From assembly GCA_031308135.1 (NCBI GenBank), contig JAHLJT010008446.1:164004384-164068383 (forward strand): a DNA stretch of 64,000 bases, read 5' to 3'. How positions within the stretch are numbered: position 1 is the stretch's first letter; each line of letters starts with the position of its first letter. Source of the DNA: Acheta domesticus. Its lineage: Eukaryota > Arthropoda > Insecta > Orthoptera > Gryllidae. Of the stretch, positions 11,279-21,697 are shown one piece after another. The translations under genes were made by a program, and so were the position numbers. A model generated the notes under the pieces. It had not been told where the DNA came from, did no database searches, and worked only from the letters and a program-made list of their open reading frames with translations.

Positions 11279-12420
11279 ACTTTCCCGTATACGTACGTAT
11301 ACACGGAGTGATGTACGTAGTATAGAGCAAGTTATGTAATGCTGCGCGAAAGAACGGAGGATTTGCGGCAGAAAAAAATCATTTCCGGGCCCTGATAACG
11401 AAAAAGTGGATAAAACCAGTTGCTAAATTAAGTAAAAAAATCCCTAACACGTGGTGTATCCAGAATCCCTCTTTTGTGGGTCCTTGATACCGAAAAACCA
11501 AGTGAAAGCGAAACGTCCGTATGTCCGTCCGTCTGTCCGTCTGTGAACACTACTAGCGCCTAAACCATATGTAGGATTTTTTTCAAATTAAAGAAACCCC
11601 TGCCGATCTGACTCGATTCTAAGCTTTGAGATTTTGAAAAAGATTCCGTAAAAATTTGTGGGTACTTTACATGAAGCCCCCGGACATTTTCAAAATTTTC
11701 TCAAAAACGGCTCCAAATTTTTTCTGTAAATTTCTTGTAAGAATAGAGTAAAATACACTCATAAAGGTGGCATAGGTCACGGTGTCATAAACGTAGCATT
11801 TCACGGTTAGCTCTGGATTTTCGAAAATTGAAAAAAAGTGAATTTTTTTTCGACCTCTTCCAGCAACTACAAAATTAAAGATAGAATTTTTTCTTCTAAT
11901 AAAGTTTGTTCTCCATAGAGAGTTCTTTCATTATGGCGATGTACATTTTTTTGAAAATTTCAGTAGTTTTCGCGCAACATTTTAAAATAACAATTTAAAA
12001 AATACAAAAAATAGTTTCCCAAAAATGGCTCCAAATGTTTTCTTTAAACTTTTGATAAAGATAGTGCTTAATTTACGCCATCCGGCTCTATTATTTTTCT
12101 TTCTTCAAAGATTACAAAAATGTATTTTTTTACATGTCTTTCACGTCGTTAATATTTACATTAGCAGCGATTTGTTCAGATTGTTATATTTATGAGAACG
12201 TGCTCTAAATAATGTCAAGTAAAGTTTGGCGAAAACTCAATCGTTTTCTGTGAAAAGGAGCTCAAAATTCCGCATTTTCAGAAACACTCAAACGCCATTT
12301 TGTCATATATGGCCGCAACTTTTTTCTTCAAACTTTTTTAACGGATAGTGCTAACTACACTCTTTAATATGATGTAAAGTTTATTTTGAGTTTTTTGTTT
12401 AAAAAATTATTTAAATGTAA
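11279..12420 (+). mobile_element. Main dispersed family (HINE-like), 3'-truncated copy
   Basis: Begins at the terminal stem-loop ACTTTCCCGTATACGTACG ... GATGTACGTAGTATAGAGCAAGT (11279-11332), preceded by TT. The family order follows: TTATGTAATGCTGCGCGAAA, GTGGATAAAACCAGTTG, the ACGTCCGTATGTCCGTCCG tract, the CATGAAGCCCCCGGACATTT block, then CTCAAAAACGGCTCCAAAT at 11701 and CCAAAAATGGCTCCAAAT near 12018, which mark successive monomers. Similarity ends near 12420, so roughly the last 400 bp is missing. Confidence 0.8.
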
Positions 12421-14149
12421 TTTTTTGAAAGATCTCTTCGCGGCCATATGGTAGGGGTGTCGCGGTGACATATTAAAAATTATCTTTAGATTTGATTTAC
12501 TTTAATTCTTGTGTCATTTATGCCCACTGAATAATTTTGTACTATCATACTATATTATTTCTAATATATGTTATTTATTTTTCTAAATAATTGTGGGTTA
12601 ATTGAGCCTAGCGAATTATTTAGCAATATGCTTCTGTGGCTTCCCTAGCGCGCATACGTACATCCCTAGCGCGCATCACGGCCGGGAAAATTTAATCTTT
12701 CTACTAGTGCAGATTAAGAGTTCCCGTGCTCACGCTAGAGCGGCGACACAAAAAGTGCTATTTGTTATTTTAATACCTGATTAGAGTGGAGAAATTAAAT
12801 AGTTCGTAATATAACTTACTCATTTGTGTTGAATCTTTATAGACCTATATTAACCCTTTTTGTTTGAAACATTGTTACCAGGGAGACACGGAACGTTTCG
12901 TTTAGATCAAGGGAGCCGTAGACGAGAAAAGTTTGAAAATCTCTGCATTAGAAAAAGAGTATGGGATAATAAAAAGAAGAACTTCGGCTCGTATCGTACG
13001 CCAGGACACCGAATTGTAGCTGAAATCCAACATCCCTTGATGACGTCAGCTCTCGGACGCTCTTCGTCCGTTAACGCTTGTAGATAAAAAGTTCATTCGA
13101 AGATAGACCACTCTCACGTAATTAAAGTTATTCTTTTTCAAGTTATCGAGTCAAGGGACATTGGCCGAAAATTTCTGGTTGTTGTGTGCAAGATTGCAAC
13201 AATGCCACGAACCGCCACTGTTGGCATGTACATTTTACAGCGCATTAACACTGATAGCGTTGGAAATAAATGCAAATAAATTAAAAATATATAATGGTAA
13301 TTATTAAACACTATAGTATTGTAATATTCTCCCAAATATGCTCGTTATAACACGAATTACACGTTACTTTTTGTCTGAACACGTAGTGCTAAATGCTCTA
13401 AACGTTTTCACACATTTCCCAAAATCTCTGTTCTAATCGAAGAACAAACGTTTCGTTTCCATCTGCGTTCAGAATTCCACATGTAAATATGTTACGGTAG
13501 GGATACCAGAATTTACGAAAACGTTAACGGAATACATTCTCCCCATAATATATCGCACTCAGTTTTTCTGTTTTTGACGCTAAATAAAAAATATAAATAA
13601 ATCAAGTAAAGCCCCTTATTGGTAGCATGTTAGTGTTCAACAAAGATAAGAATTCGAAAGAATTTTACATTTCATTATCTTATATTGTGGTCGTTCAACA
13701 ATGAACTTAAATATACATCTCTGCATTGTTTCACAAGCAAGCGTACTATGAAATTAAAATGTTCGTGAAACTTAATGGTATTCAATTTTTTTGATCTTTC
13801 TTTAATGTAAATTGTTAGAAATAATGCTAATATAATCCAAACCCAACCAATTCAAAGGAAGCGCCTGTGGTGGATAACTGCGTTTATTTCGATAGCCAGG
13901 AATACTAGTCATTTCTAACTTTCCGAAAAGAAGCATACCATAATCAGCGATTAATTCGTGAAGTAAAGAAGTAATTTGTTCGTTCTAAGTTAAATTTATT
14001 ACCTTCCTTCTATCAATTTTCTTTTATAAGAATAGCAATAGCTTCCATACACCTTTCAACTTATGTTCATTAAGCGCAGTAAATTCGGAGCGGGCGATTA
14101 TGCTTGTCGCCAAATCACACAAAAAAAACAACACATATTTCAAAAAAAT
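12421..14149. other. No gene recognised
   Basis: AT-rich with only short ORFs. A 13-bp direct repeat CCCTAGCGCGCAT occurs twice near 12643-12675. Nothing else could be supported. Confidence 0.5.
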
Positions 14150-14449
14150 TCTTCAAAATCTTAACAATTGTAGTTGTAAGAAGACGCCGAAAAAATTTAA
14201 TTTTTAAAATACTCGAGAAATCAGACATTTCAACGAACATGATACGTGCACGGTTCTCTTAAGCGTCCTTTACGCTATCTAAGATCCCAATTTAATAAAA
14301 AAAAATTGTGCCTTTTAAAAAAAAAATAGTTTAAGGAAAATAAATATTGCCTATGTTTGACACAAAATTTTGCCAAAAATACTCGTGTTTTTGAAAAATT
14401 GAACATGACATTTTTTAGATGTTTTTCATGAACACATTTCATTACGAAA
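14150..14449 (-). mobile_element. Dispersed-family fragment flanking a nested copy (left piece)
   Basis: Contains family blocks (AATTGTAGTTGTAAGAAGACGCCG, the CGAACATGATACGTGCAC block, CTTAAGCGTCCTTTACGC). Similar sequence resumes at 15933 on the other side of the complete copy 14450-15932, so that copy appears to be inserted in, or abutted by, related sequence. Confidence 0.5.
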
Positions 14450-15932
14450 CTAGTGGTTCTACAGAATTTCACAGACTTTCTCGTACAAGTTAGTTTTCTA
14501 ATTTCTTTAGTCTTGGCGAACTTTATATTCTTGCCCCATCCAATTGCCAGTTATCACCTCTGGACGCCCAAAGTACAATTATTTCAAAATTTTCTTTATA
14601 TTTCGGTTTCCTAATGGTAGAACCGAAATATTACTTTAACGATATATTAAAGAGTAAACCCTCTTTCTAAAGGAAATTTTTGTTAAAAAATTTGGGACCG
14701 TTCCTAAGAAAATGGCGCGTAAGGGTTACTGTATTTGCGATACTGTAAATTTCTTATTCACAGAAATCTTTCGTTTTCGGAAACTTTCATTGGAAATAAT
14801 TTAAAGCACTTCCGCTCTCAAATGCTATAATGTATACGAATTGCAATGTGCATATTAAAGGCGTGATAGATATTTAAAAAAACATACATTTGTATAATTT
14901 TCGAAAAAGCGAAAGAATAGAGCAAAATGAATTTTATGGCATCTTCAAGAGTGCAATAAGCACTATGCATACGAAAAGTTTGAAGAAAATATGTTGAGCG
15001 GTTTTTGAGAAAATGGTGTTTGAGTGTTTCTCAAAATGCAGAATTTTGAGCTCGTTTTCACAGAAAATATTTGAATTTTCCAGAAATTTTTTACGACAAT
15101 TTAAAGCGCATGTACTCGCAAATGCAATAATGTGAATTTAATGGAAATATTAACGACGTGAGATGCTAGTCACAAAAGCTCATTTTTGTATTTTTTTAAA
15201 AAAAACAAGAGAAAAGAGCAATATGGCGTTTATGTCACCCCCATGCAGTACATACAGTACTTTTCGTACCAAAACTTTAAAGAAAAAAATTGAAGCTGAG
15301 AAAACCTTGTTTTGTTATTTCTTTTAATTGCACATATTGCACTCAATATTTCCATAAAACGACTAAAATTTTTCAAAAAAGGTACATGACCTTATTGAAA
15401 AAACTAATTAAGGGCAATAAATTTAATTTGAAAAAAATCTCTATCTTGAATTTTGTAGTTACAGGAAGTCGCCGAAAAAAATTAAAACTTTCACAATTAT
15501 CGAAAATTCAGAGTTAACCGTGAAAGTTGGACCTATGCTGCGTTTATTAGTGTATTTTACTCTACTGTTACAACAAATTTAAAGAAAAAAATTGGACCCA
15601 TTTTTTCTTAAAAGTTTGAAAATGTCCGGGGGGCTTTAAGTAAGGTACCCCCGAAATGAATGTTTTTCAAATTGCAGAGCTTTGTCTCACGACAGATCGA
15701 CAGGGGGTTTATTCAGTTTGGAAAAAAATCGTACGTATAGTTTAGGCGTTAGTGTTGTTAACATTCTCCAGACGGACGGACGGACAGACGTTTTTGAAAA
15801 AGCTCTTTTTCCGGTATCAGGGAACTCCAAAAGGTGTATTTCCGTTTTTCCGAGTCGATTTTCCACAGCATTACATAACATTTCTTTATACTACCTATAT
15901 TTCTCCGAATATACGTACTTATACGAGAAAGT
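14450..15932 (-). mobile_element. Main dispersed family (HINE-like), near-complete copy
   Basis: Left end (element 3') CTAGTGGTTCTACAGAATTTCACAG, then the inverted terminal motif ACTTTCTCGTA. Right end (element 5') stem-loop near 15888-15932 ending ATACGAGAAAGT. On the minus strand it is preceded by TT and followed by TTT, like other copies. Internal monomer marks GGACCGTTCCTAAGAAAATGG, GAGCGGTTTTTGAGAAAATGG and AGCTGAGAAAACC fall about 300 bp apart from 14693. No coding capacity. Confidence 0.8.
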
Positions 15933-16300
15933 AAATAAGGTTTATCTTCATAATTGTAGTTGTAGGAAGATCCCGAAATTATTTTTTTTCAATTTAAAAA
16001 AAGTGGAGTTTTTATCCACATGAGACCTGCACCACTCTCTTAATGTCCTCCAGACAATTCAACAACTTTTAATCAAAAGCGATGGAACCGTTTTTGAGAA
16101 AAAAGTTGTTTCAAAATTAACCTTTTTTCACGCAGAATTACGCAAATAGTACTCAAAACTTCGAAAATTTTTACGTGACCTTATTTCAAAATCTATCTTC
16201 AAGGAACAGATTTCATTAAGGGCAAAAAATCTATCTTTAATATTTTAATGGTAGGAACACTTATTTAGTCAAAGAACAGTAAAAACTGTAAGAAACGTAT
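15933..16300 (-). mobile_element. Dispersed-family fragment flanking a nested copy (right piece)
   Basis: Begins GGTTTATCTTCATAATTGTAGTTGTAGGAAGATCCCG, a block also found after the terminal stem-loop at 49693. It continues with monomer motifs (GGAACCGTTTTTGAGAAAAAAG near 16085) and fades near 16300. Confidence 0.5.
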
Positions 16301-16404
16301 CGGGGAGAAGATTTTCTGCGCACGTTTTCTTCAGTTTCAAAATCCCTTGCCATCAGTTTAAATATAAATATTTGGAAGATAAATACAAGTTAAAAAATAA
16401 ACAG

Positions 16405-16408
16405 AATA

Positions 16409-16464
<56 letters not shown>

Positions 16465-16466
16465 CA
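16405..16466. repeat. (AAT)n(AAC)n microsatellite
   Basis: About 17 AAT units ending in AACAACAAC, immediately followed by the 3' scrap of the Dong-like family. Confidence 0.9.
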
Positions 16467-16540
16467 ACCTGGAGTAGATTTTATATTCAGCCGACACATA
16501 ACATTTTTAGTCGTGATATAGAGTAATAATAATTTGTAAT
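16467..16540 (+). mobile_element. Dong-like 3' UTR scrap, severely 5'-truncated
   Basis: CCTGGAGTAGATTTTATATTCAGCCGACACATAACATTTTTAGTCGTGATATAGAG followed by AAT units. It matches, on the opposite strand, the 3' ends of the copies at 51708 and 52515, whose tails are also (AAT)n. Confidence 0.8.
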
Positions 16541-16570
16541 TTATTAACTTGTCTTTGGTTTAGGGGTCCA

Positions 16571-16589
16571 GATAAGTCGAAGACTTATC
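16571..16589. other. Perfect 8-bp-stem hairpin
   Basis: GATAAGTC GAA GACTTATC, lying at the start of the 112-bp tandem array; its right arm is part of the first repeat unit. Confidence 0.6.
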
Positions 16590-16915
16590 ATCTGGTTCCC
16601 ATACAAATTCTTATACAATTATTCATATACACTATTTATGTTCAAATACATTATTCACATAAAAATTGTTTAGGTTCACATTAAGAACATGCCCGTTTAT
16701 CATCTGGTTCCCATACAAATTCTTATGAAATTATTTATATGCCTTATTCAAAACCAAATACATTATTCACATAGAAATTATATTGATTCACGTTAAAAGT
16801 ATGCTCGTTTATCATCTGGTTCCCATACTGATTCTTATACAGTTTTTTCGTATACGTTAGTTATATTCAGATACATTATTCACATAGAGATTATTTTAGT
16901 TCACATTAAAAAACA
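16586..16915. repeat. 112-bp tandem repeat, three units
   Basis: TATCATCTGGTTCCCATAC starts at 16586, 16698 and 16810, giving two exact 112-bp spacings. Each unit also has ATACATTATTCACATA and GTTCAC(A/G)TTAA. Unit identity looks about 80-85%. A degenerate AAT/AGT microsatellite follows (16916-17000). Confidence 0.85.
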
Positions 16916-17139
16916 TAATAATAGTAATAGTAGTAATAGTAATAATATACATACAGTATACATAATAGTAATAATAATAATAACAATAATAATAATAATG
17001 GGAAACTGGACAAAAACCTGTTCCAGATGAGTGTCATTAACCCGAGGCTAATGTACATACTTGTTACAGGCATATTAAGTATTTTAAAAAAAAATTATAT
17101 AATACAAATGTAAACTAATGAATTATATATCATTCTTTT

Positions 17140-18277
17140 CTTTAAATATTTTTTTGATGATCAGTATAGTATTGTATAGAAACAGTTATGCAGCAGAAAA
17201 ATTTTACTTTTAACTTAAATGTATGAACCGATTTTAATTGTTTAATGTCTTCTTGGAATCCGTTGTAAAGAAACGTACATGTATTGTATGTGGATTTCTT
17301 GAAGTGAGCTGTTGATACTGACACTTGACGAGCGTGATTTCTACGATGTTTGTTGTAATTATAAATGACAGAATTGCATGAGAATATATATTCCCGCCGT
17401 TAAGTAAGTCAATTTTGGCAAAAATTACAGAATCAAAAATGCATAGGCAAGGCTCCAAGCTCAATGAAGAGATGCTTGCAGGGATCACGTGGATGGCACT
17501 TTTTCATTATTCGAATAATTTTCTTTTGCAATCTAATGCTCTTGGTAACTACGAGTTCCCGACAACATTATGCCAGTGGGAATGTACATTTGCAAAATAC
17601 ACGCAACGAGCTGCATGAAGGCTGGCAGAATTTGAAAGAATTCTGAATGCGTAACATAATGAACTTCATTTAATGTTTAATTCTGTTATACGTACATTCC
17701 ATTTGAGGTTTGACTGGATTGAGAGACCTAGACATTTTGTTACCTTAACATCAGCTAATTGCATATTGTTCATTTTCAATGGAGCATGCGATTGGCGATT
17801 TGAAATGCAAAAATGCACTGAAACTGTTTTTCCTTCGTTAACTATTAATTTGTTATTACGAAACCGACTTGAAACTTCTTAAACCGTACTATTTATTGTT
17901 CCCTTTTGTAAAGAACATTTGTGTCATTGGCAAGCAGAACTCTTCGTTCATTTTTAATAGACGAGGGTATATCGTTTACGTATAACAGAAAGAGGATTGG
18001 AACTAAGTTAGAACCTTGTGGGACCCCACGCTCAATTGCGAAAGAATTGGGAAGATAAGCAAATCATGTTTTTTCGTGCCAGTACGGTGTATTTACTCTT
18101 TGAGATCGATGTTTAAGGTACGAGGTTATCCAATTTAGGGCAATACCGCGAATTCCATATGATGGTAATTTTGGCAGCAAGATGTTACGGTCAACGACGT
18201 CAAAAGCTGTCGAGAGAACTAAAAATATTCCAGTAGGTTCTTTATTTTGGTCCATGGATGAAGAAAGATATTTAAAA
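17140..18277 (-). pseudogene. CR1/Jockey-like LINE ORF2, 3' half, decayed
   Basis: Minus-strand RT and C-terminal domain. Around 18260-18100: [18 protein letters not shown] and [19 protein letters not shown] (RT motif with D). Then ERGVPQGSNLVPILFLLYV and ANDTNVLY in place of a YADDT box, so the catalytic motif has lost one Asp. Further down: VTKCLGLSIQSNLKWN, SLHAARCVYFANVHSHWH and LEPCLCIFDSVIFAKI, ending near 17170 with TCTFLYNGFQEDIKQLKS. Several frameshifts and stops. At 18277 it is cut by the 3' end of a dispersed-family element. Confidence 0.75.
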
Positions 18278-18410
18278 CTAGTTGAGCTACAGAATGGCAC
18301 AGACTTTCCCGCATTAGTTTTCTATTTCATTGGGTCTTCGATAGCTATTCGGAATTGCCACATACACTTTCTTGCCAGCTACCACCGCCAAAAGTACATT
18401 TTTTTGTATT
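18278..18410 (-). mobile_element. Dispersed-family (HINE-like) 3' end fragment
   Basis: CTAGTTGAGCTACAGAATGGCACAGACTTTCCCGCATTAG and the following GGGTCTTCGATAGCTATTCGGAATTGCCACAT match the element 3' end at 38921. The rest of the element is missing. Confidence 0.75.
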
Positions 18411-18903
18411 CCAGCATTATAAACGACCCTTTTCCATTAACAAAATCGTTCATAATATGGCATATTATTGCACGTATCATTACGTCATTGCTATTCCGCA
18501 CGAAATATGAGCCATCAGTGACGTAATAGTCACGGCCCCCATATATTATCAGTTATAGAGTTTAAGAAGGCAGTGGTACCATGTAAATAGATTGCAGTTT
18601 CGCAGTGAAATCAAATACGTTATGAAAAAACTTATTTTTTAAAACGGATTTATTAATTTATTACTCGTTTAAAATTATATTTTGTTTTTATTTGGTAATA
18701 TATTAAGAACAACATATTAAGAAGAACAAAAACATCAAATTAATTCTTGTGAACATGTACATTAATTGTACAATTTGATAAATTGGTGAGTGACACTCCA
18801 AAACATGCATTTATATCTAAAATGGTTATTTTTTCTTTGCTTTCTGCACTAACCAATATCTTGTTAGCTATTTGAATCTTGTTATTCACCGATTCTTCTA
18901 TGT
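18411..18903. other. No gene recognised
   Basis: AT-rich sequence with no domain, repeat end or RNA gene that I can support. Confidence 0.5.
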
Positions 18904-18968
18904 ATTGCGACAACCTTGGCCCCTGTTGGGCGCGGATTGCGACAACCTCGTCTCCTGTTGGGCGCGGA
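18904..18968. repeat. Tandem pair of a 32-bp GC-rich unit
   Basis: ATTGCGACAACC then (T)GGCCCCTGTTGGGCGCGG, repeated with CTCGTCTCCTGTTGGGCGCGG. On the minus strand each unit reads CCGCGCCCAACAGG, resembling the GCGCCCAAC core of retroelement primer-binding sites. Confidence 0.7.
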
Positions 18969-18979
18969 AGACTAGGCTG

Positions 18980-19012
18980 CCGGTTAGCTCAGTGGGTAGA
19001 AGGGCGTGCCTA
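18980..19012 (+). other. tRNA-like A-box segment
   Basis: CCGGTTAGCTCAGTGGGTAG contains a good Pol III A-box (TAGCTCAGTGG), but no T-loop/B-box (GGTTCGANTCC) follows at tRNA distance, so this is not an intact tRNA gene. It might be a truncated SINE head. Confidence 0.3.
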
Positions 19013-19961
19013 AAGTGGTGATGATGGTGGAAGTCGGTGGCCGGTAAGAAATGAGAGACTCGTAATCAGGTTAACAAAACAAGTGGCATTTATTCAGTAA
19101 AGAAAAGAAAAAAAGGTCATGATAATACCACTCATGTCGGCGAGCATGCTCTCCTTTTCCCCAATTTCAAAATTACATGCACACAAAAAATTGAAAAGTA
19201 ACACTAGTACAATAAATTTGACACACTTCTACGCTGATTCCTTCTTGATGGCCAAGCGCGGCCGGGAATCTTAGCTTCTCCGCCTGGTCAAAAGGCAATG
19301 CAAATTATTCTCTCAACTGTTCATCACTTTTGACCACGGACGCGCCTGAAGGGCGTAGTACCGCCTTAGCGGAGCGACTTACAAAACCAACCAGCGGGTT
19401 GAACGACCTCTGCTGCCAGCTGGCGGGGAGGGCGCCGGGTTTAGCGCGCACACTGAGGGCGCCGCTCGGAGGGGAAGAGCGGGCGGCGGGCAGGTCGAAG
19501 CAGGTAGCGTGTGCCGGCCTCTTGAGTACCGACCAAATACACAGCGCCGTTCACTCACAGCTACTTATCACCCGATAATGTCCGCCTGACACAATGGTCT
19601 CAACACCTTCAGTCCACTGCTTTGCACTTTGAAGATCGCGGCAAGTTCGTAAGTGATCTAATTACTTCACTATAATACTCTCAGGCACGAGTACGCGTCA
19701 GTCACTTTCCCTCCGCGATTCTGATTATAAATGAGGCGGCTTAAAATTCACGATCTACTGCTATTTAGAGGCCGCGCACATATTCTCCTCTAATGAATTT
19801 ACGCTTTCTCACAAGTTCAACACAGAGAAAAAATATCTCTCTGGCGCCGGACGCCGCAGTGACCACGACCGGCCTCTCTGACTGCCTCCTACGTTCTCTC
19901 TCGACGCTGCGTCCGCGATGTCCTTCGAGCCTCCCTTCCCCCACCAAATTCATCCAATATG

Positions 19962-19979
19962 TTCTAGAACTTTCGAGAA
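19962..19979. promoter_or_regulatory. Perfect four-unit heat-shock element
   Basis: TTCTAGAACTTTCGAGAA: four alternating TTC/GAA units at exact 5-bp spacing, the consensus HSF-trimer site. It is palindromic, so strand is not informative. Confidence 0.7.
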
Positions 19980-20269
19980 TTCTGCTTAAGTCCGGCGGCT
20001 ATTGGCGAAAGGTTAGTGCGTCGCAAAATAATTTCGTCCAATCATCGGAGGTTTTCGAGCCGAGAACTGAGAGAGAAACTTACACTCGTTCCCTCTCACT
20101 TCAATTGTATGTCAAACAGGGGTAGTAATTAATGGCCCGGGGAAGAAACCGAGGATCTCAAGGGAGGAGGTGGGCGAGGGGTGCCGCGGAAAAGTACCGG
20201 GGGGCAGGCGCGGGCGCACGTGCAGCTCCCTGGCGTCTCGAACATCTGTGCGTGTCTAAAGGGGGTGGT

Positions 20270-21388
20270 CAGCAGGGGCTCGGACAGAATCCTGGCGCCG
20301 CCACCGATTTCTCTGTCGTGCTTCGTGGAGAAATTCTCGTGTTTGCAGCCGTAATTAATTCGGTGCCACTACAGTATGACTCGGCTACACTTGTAGACCG
20401 CCATCCTCCATGACGTTTAAGTGTAGTGATATCACCACCATTATCTGCGAGAAACGTCGCGGATGTTCTCCTAAACGAATGACCAAAGTACGTACTTTTC
20501 TGCATTTGGTAATTTTTAAAAAATTTGCAATATTTTTTGGTATTTTCTCAAATGTATTGATACCAATTGGATTGCAGCTGCATTTGCCATGATTGTAAAA
20601 CAAAAAAGTTTATTATGTTTAACATGTGAGGGTCTTAAGGAAATGTATGTTTTACAGACTTTAACAAAATAAAAATATTCACTGGATACTATAGTAAATA
20701 TTCTGGGCTTGTCATTTTTGTCGCTTTAATGTTCACTATCAAATCAGAACCTTCCTCTTTCACATCGTTGATGCACAAATGGTACAATTCGACACGTCTA
20801 CAAGAACCAAATACGCCAAAAATGGCAACAACTTGAAAATCATACCAGTTATTAATACAATACACCAATTAATAAATAAAGCTTAACTATTATTGCCATT
20901 TTCATAATTATACCTTCATTAAAAGAAAAGTTTCATCATCAGCTTTTGTAAGAAATGTGTTTACATCTTGTCGGGAAAATACCATTGCCTTTATGGATTG
21001 ATATCCCACATTTGCTTGTTTCATAAGTAAACTTACTTTATGAAAAGTTCCAATATCAATATTGTCTTTGATCTTTAGCATTGTCTTTAATTTGGAATAA
21101 GTGCACCACAGTGTCGACGCTTTACATGCTGTGGACTTAATGTTTAAAGCATGCACTAAATTAACAATCGTCTTTATTCTAGCATGTGCATTATACTAAC
21201 TTAACCAACCTGCTCCGACAGATACAAAAGAACAACAGCTTCGCATAATAAATTTGCATGTTTTTCATTCATCCATTTCCTAAACTTTAAGCACTCTTTC
21301 TCAAAGTTTGCAAGATACCGAAAAAAGGTATCATAGCGTTTTCTGCTGTTGCAGCTTCTTCCACAATTTCTCTGGGCAAATCCATCAT
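20270..21388 (-). pseudogene. Tyrosine recombinase (Crypton/DIRS-like YR), decayed
   Basis: Starts at ATGATGGATTTGCCC (21388). N-terminal part: MMDLPREIVEEAATAENAM, then in another frame EKECLKFRKWMNEKHANLL. SAM-like core-binding region at 21156-20908: CKASTLWCTYSKLKTML and SIKAMVFSRQDVNTFL. Catalytic domain: VVAIFGVFGSCRRVELYHL (about 20835, first catalytic Arg in the CRR), KTYISLRPSHVKHNKLF (about 20650), NPIGINTFEKIPKNIANFL, then GHSFRRTSATFLADNGG (HxxR box), LKRHGGWRS, and AESY with the nucleophile Tyr. All catalytic boxes are present, but at least four frame changes occur. An 80-bp insert at about 20830-20908 has a GT start and AG end but does not splice in frame by my reading. Element termini were not found. 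Confidence 0.75.
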
Positions 21389-21550
21389 TTGAATCGCGAC
21401 TTTCAAACTAATTGCTATTTGTAAACAAATGAGTTGCTTAGGTAGCATTCATGACGTCAAAACATGAATTCGAGAACAACTACAACTACGAATTACAACT
21501 TAACATCCAAATTAATTTCACTTAAATCCTTGTAATAGTGTTATACAAAA

Positions 21551-21697
21551 AATAGTGTATGCAACTCGTTTATAATGTTACTTTTTGCACGAATACGAAA
21601 GTATTATCGAGCTCACTCCTAACGTCTTTCGTTCGGTAATATCTTCTTATTCGTGCAAAAAATGACATTATAAACTAATTGCATAATATACTATCGT
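21551..21697. mobile_element. Short foldback element
   Basis: ATAGTGTATGCAACTCGTTTATAATGTTACTTTTTGCACGAATA recurs inverted (TATTCGTGCAAAAAATGACATTATAAACTAATTGCATAATATACTA). Arms are about 55 bp with a loop near 21610-21640. It abuts the dispersed-family copy that follows. Confidence 0.75.

Larger units (their letters stand above)
18970..20125 (-). promoter_or_regulatory. CpG-rich LTR-like/promoter-like block
   Basis: Read on the minus strand: a possible 5' terminus TGACATACAATTG near 20119; CCAAT-type boxes near 20036 and 19997; a perfect heat-shock element at 19979-19962; TTTATAAT at 19733-19726; an AATAAA signal at 19094-19089; and a primer-binding-site-like repeat at 18968-18904. That order (enhancer, TATA, polyA signal, PBS-like) is what an LTR would show. 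No matching second LTR is visible in the window and the TG/CA ends are not certain. It could equally be a host promoter or another repeat. Confidence 0.35.

Noticed and set aside
10583..11311. 242-codon plus-strand frame rich in Phe, Leu and Ser, resembling a membrane protein
   Set aside because: The hydrophobic, Phe/Leu/Ser-rich translation follows from a T/C-rich strand; no conserved motif, and the opposite strand is equally open.
15682..16023. 113-codon plus-strand frame and its overlaps
   Set aside because: It crosses the end of a dispersed non-coding element and reappears only where the same repeat occurs, for example 40101-40358.
16586..16915. CRISPR array
   Set aside because: Only three units, 112-bp period with no separate spacer/repeat structure, in a eukaryotic repeat-rich context.
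18980..19012. Intact tRNA gene
   Set aside because: A-box only; no T-arm or acceptor pairing downstream.
19793..20413. Plus-strand frames in the GC-rich block as a host exon
   Set aside because: Open frames occur on both strands, as expected for CpG-rich sequence; no domain, and the block has LTR-like signals on the minus strand.
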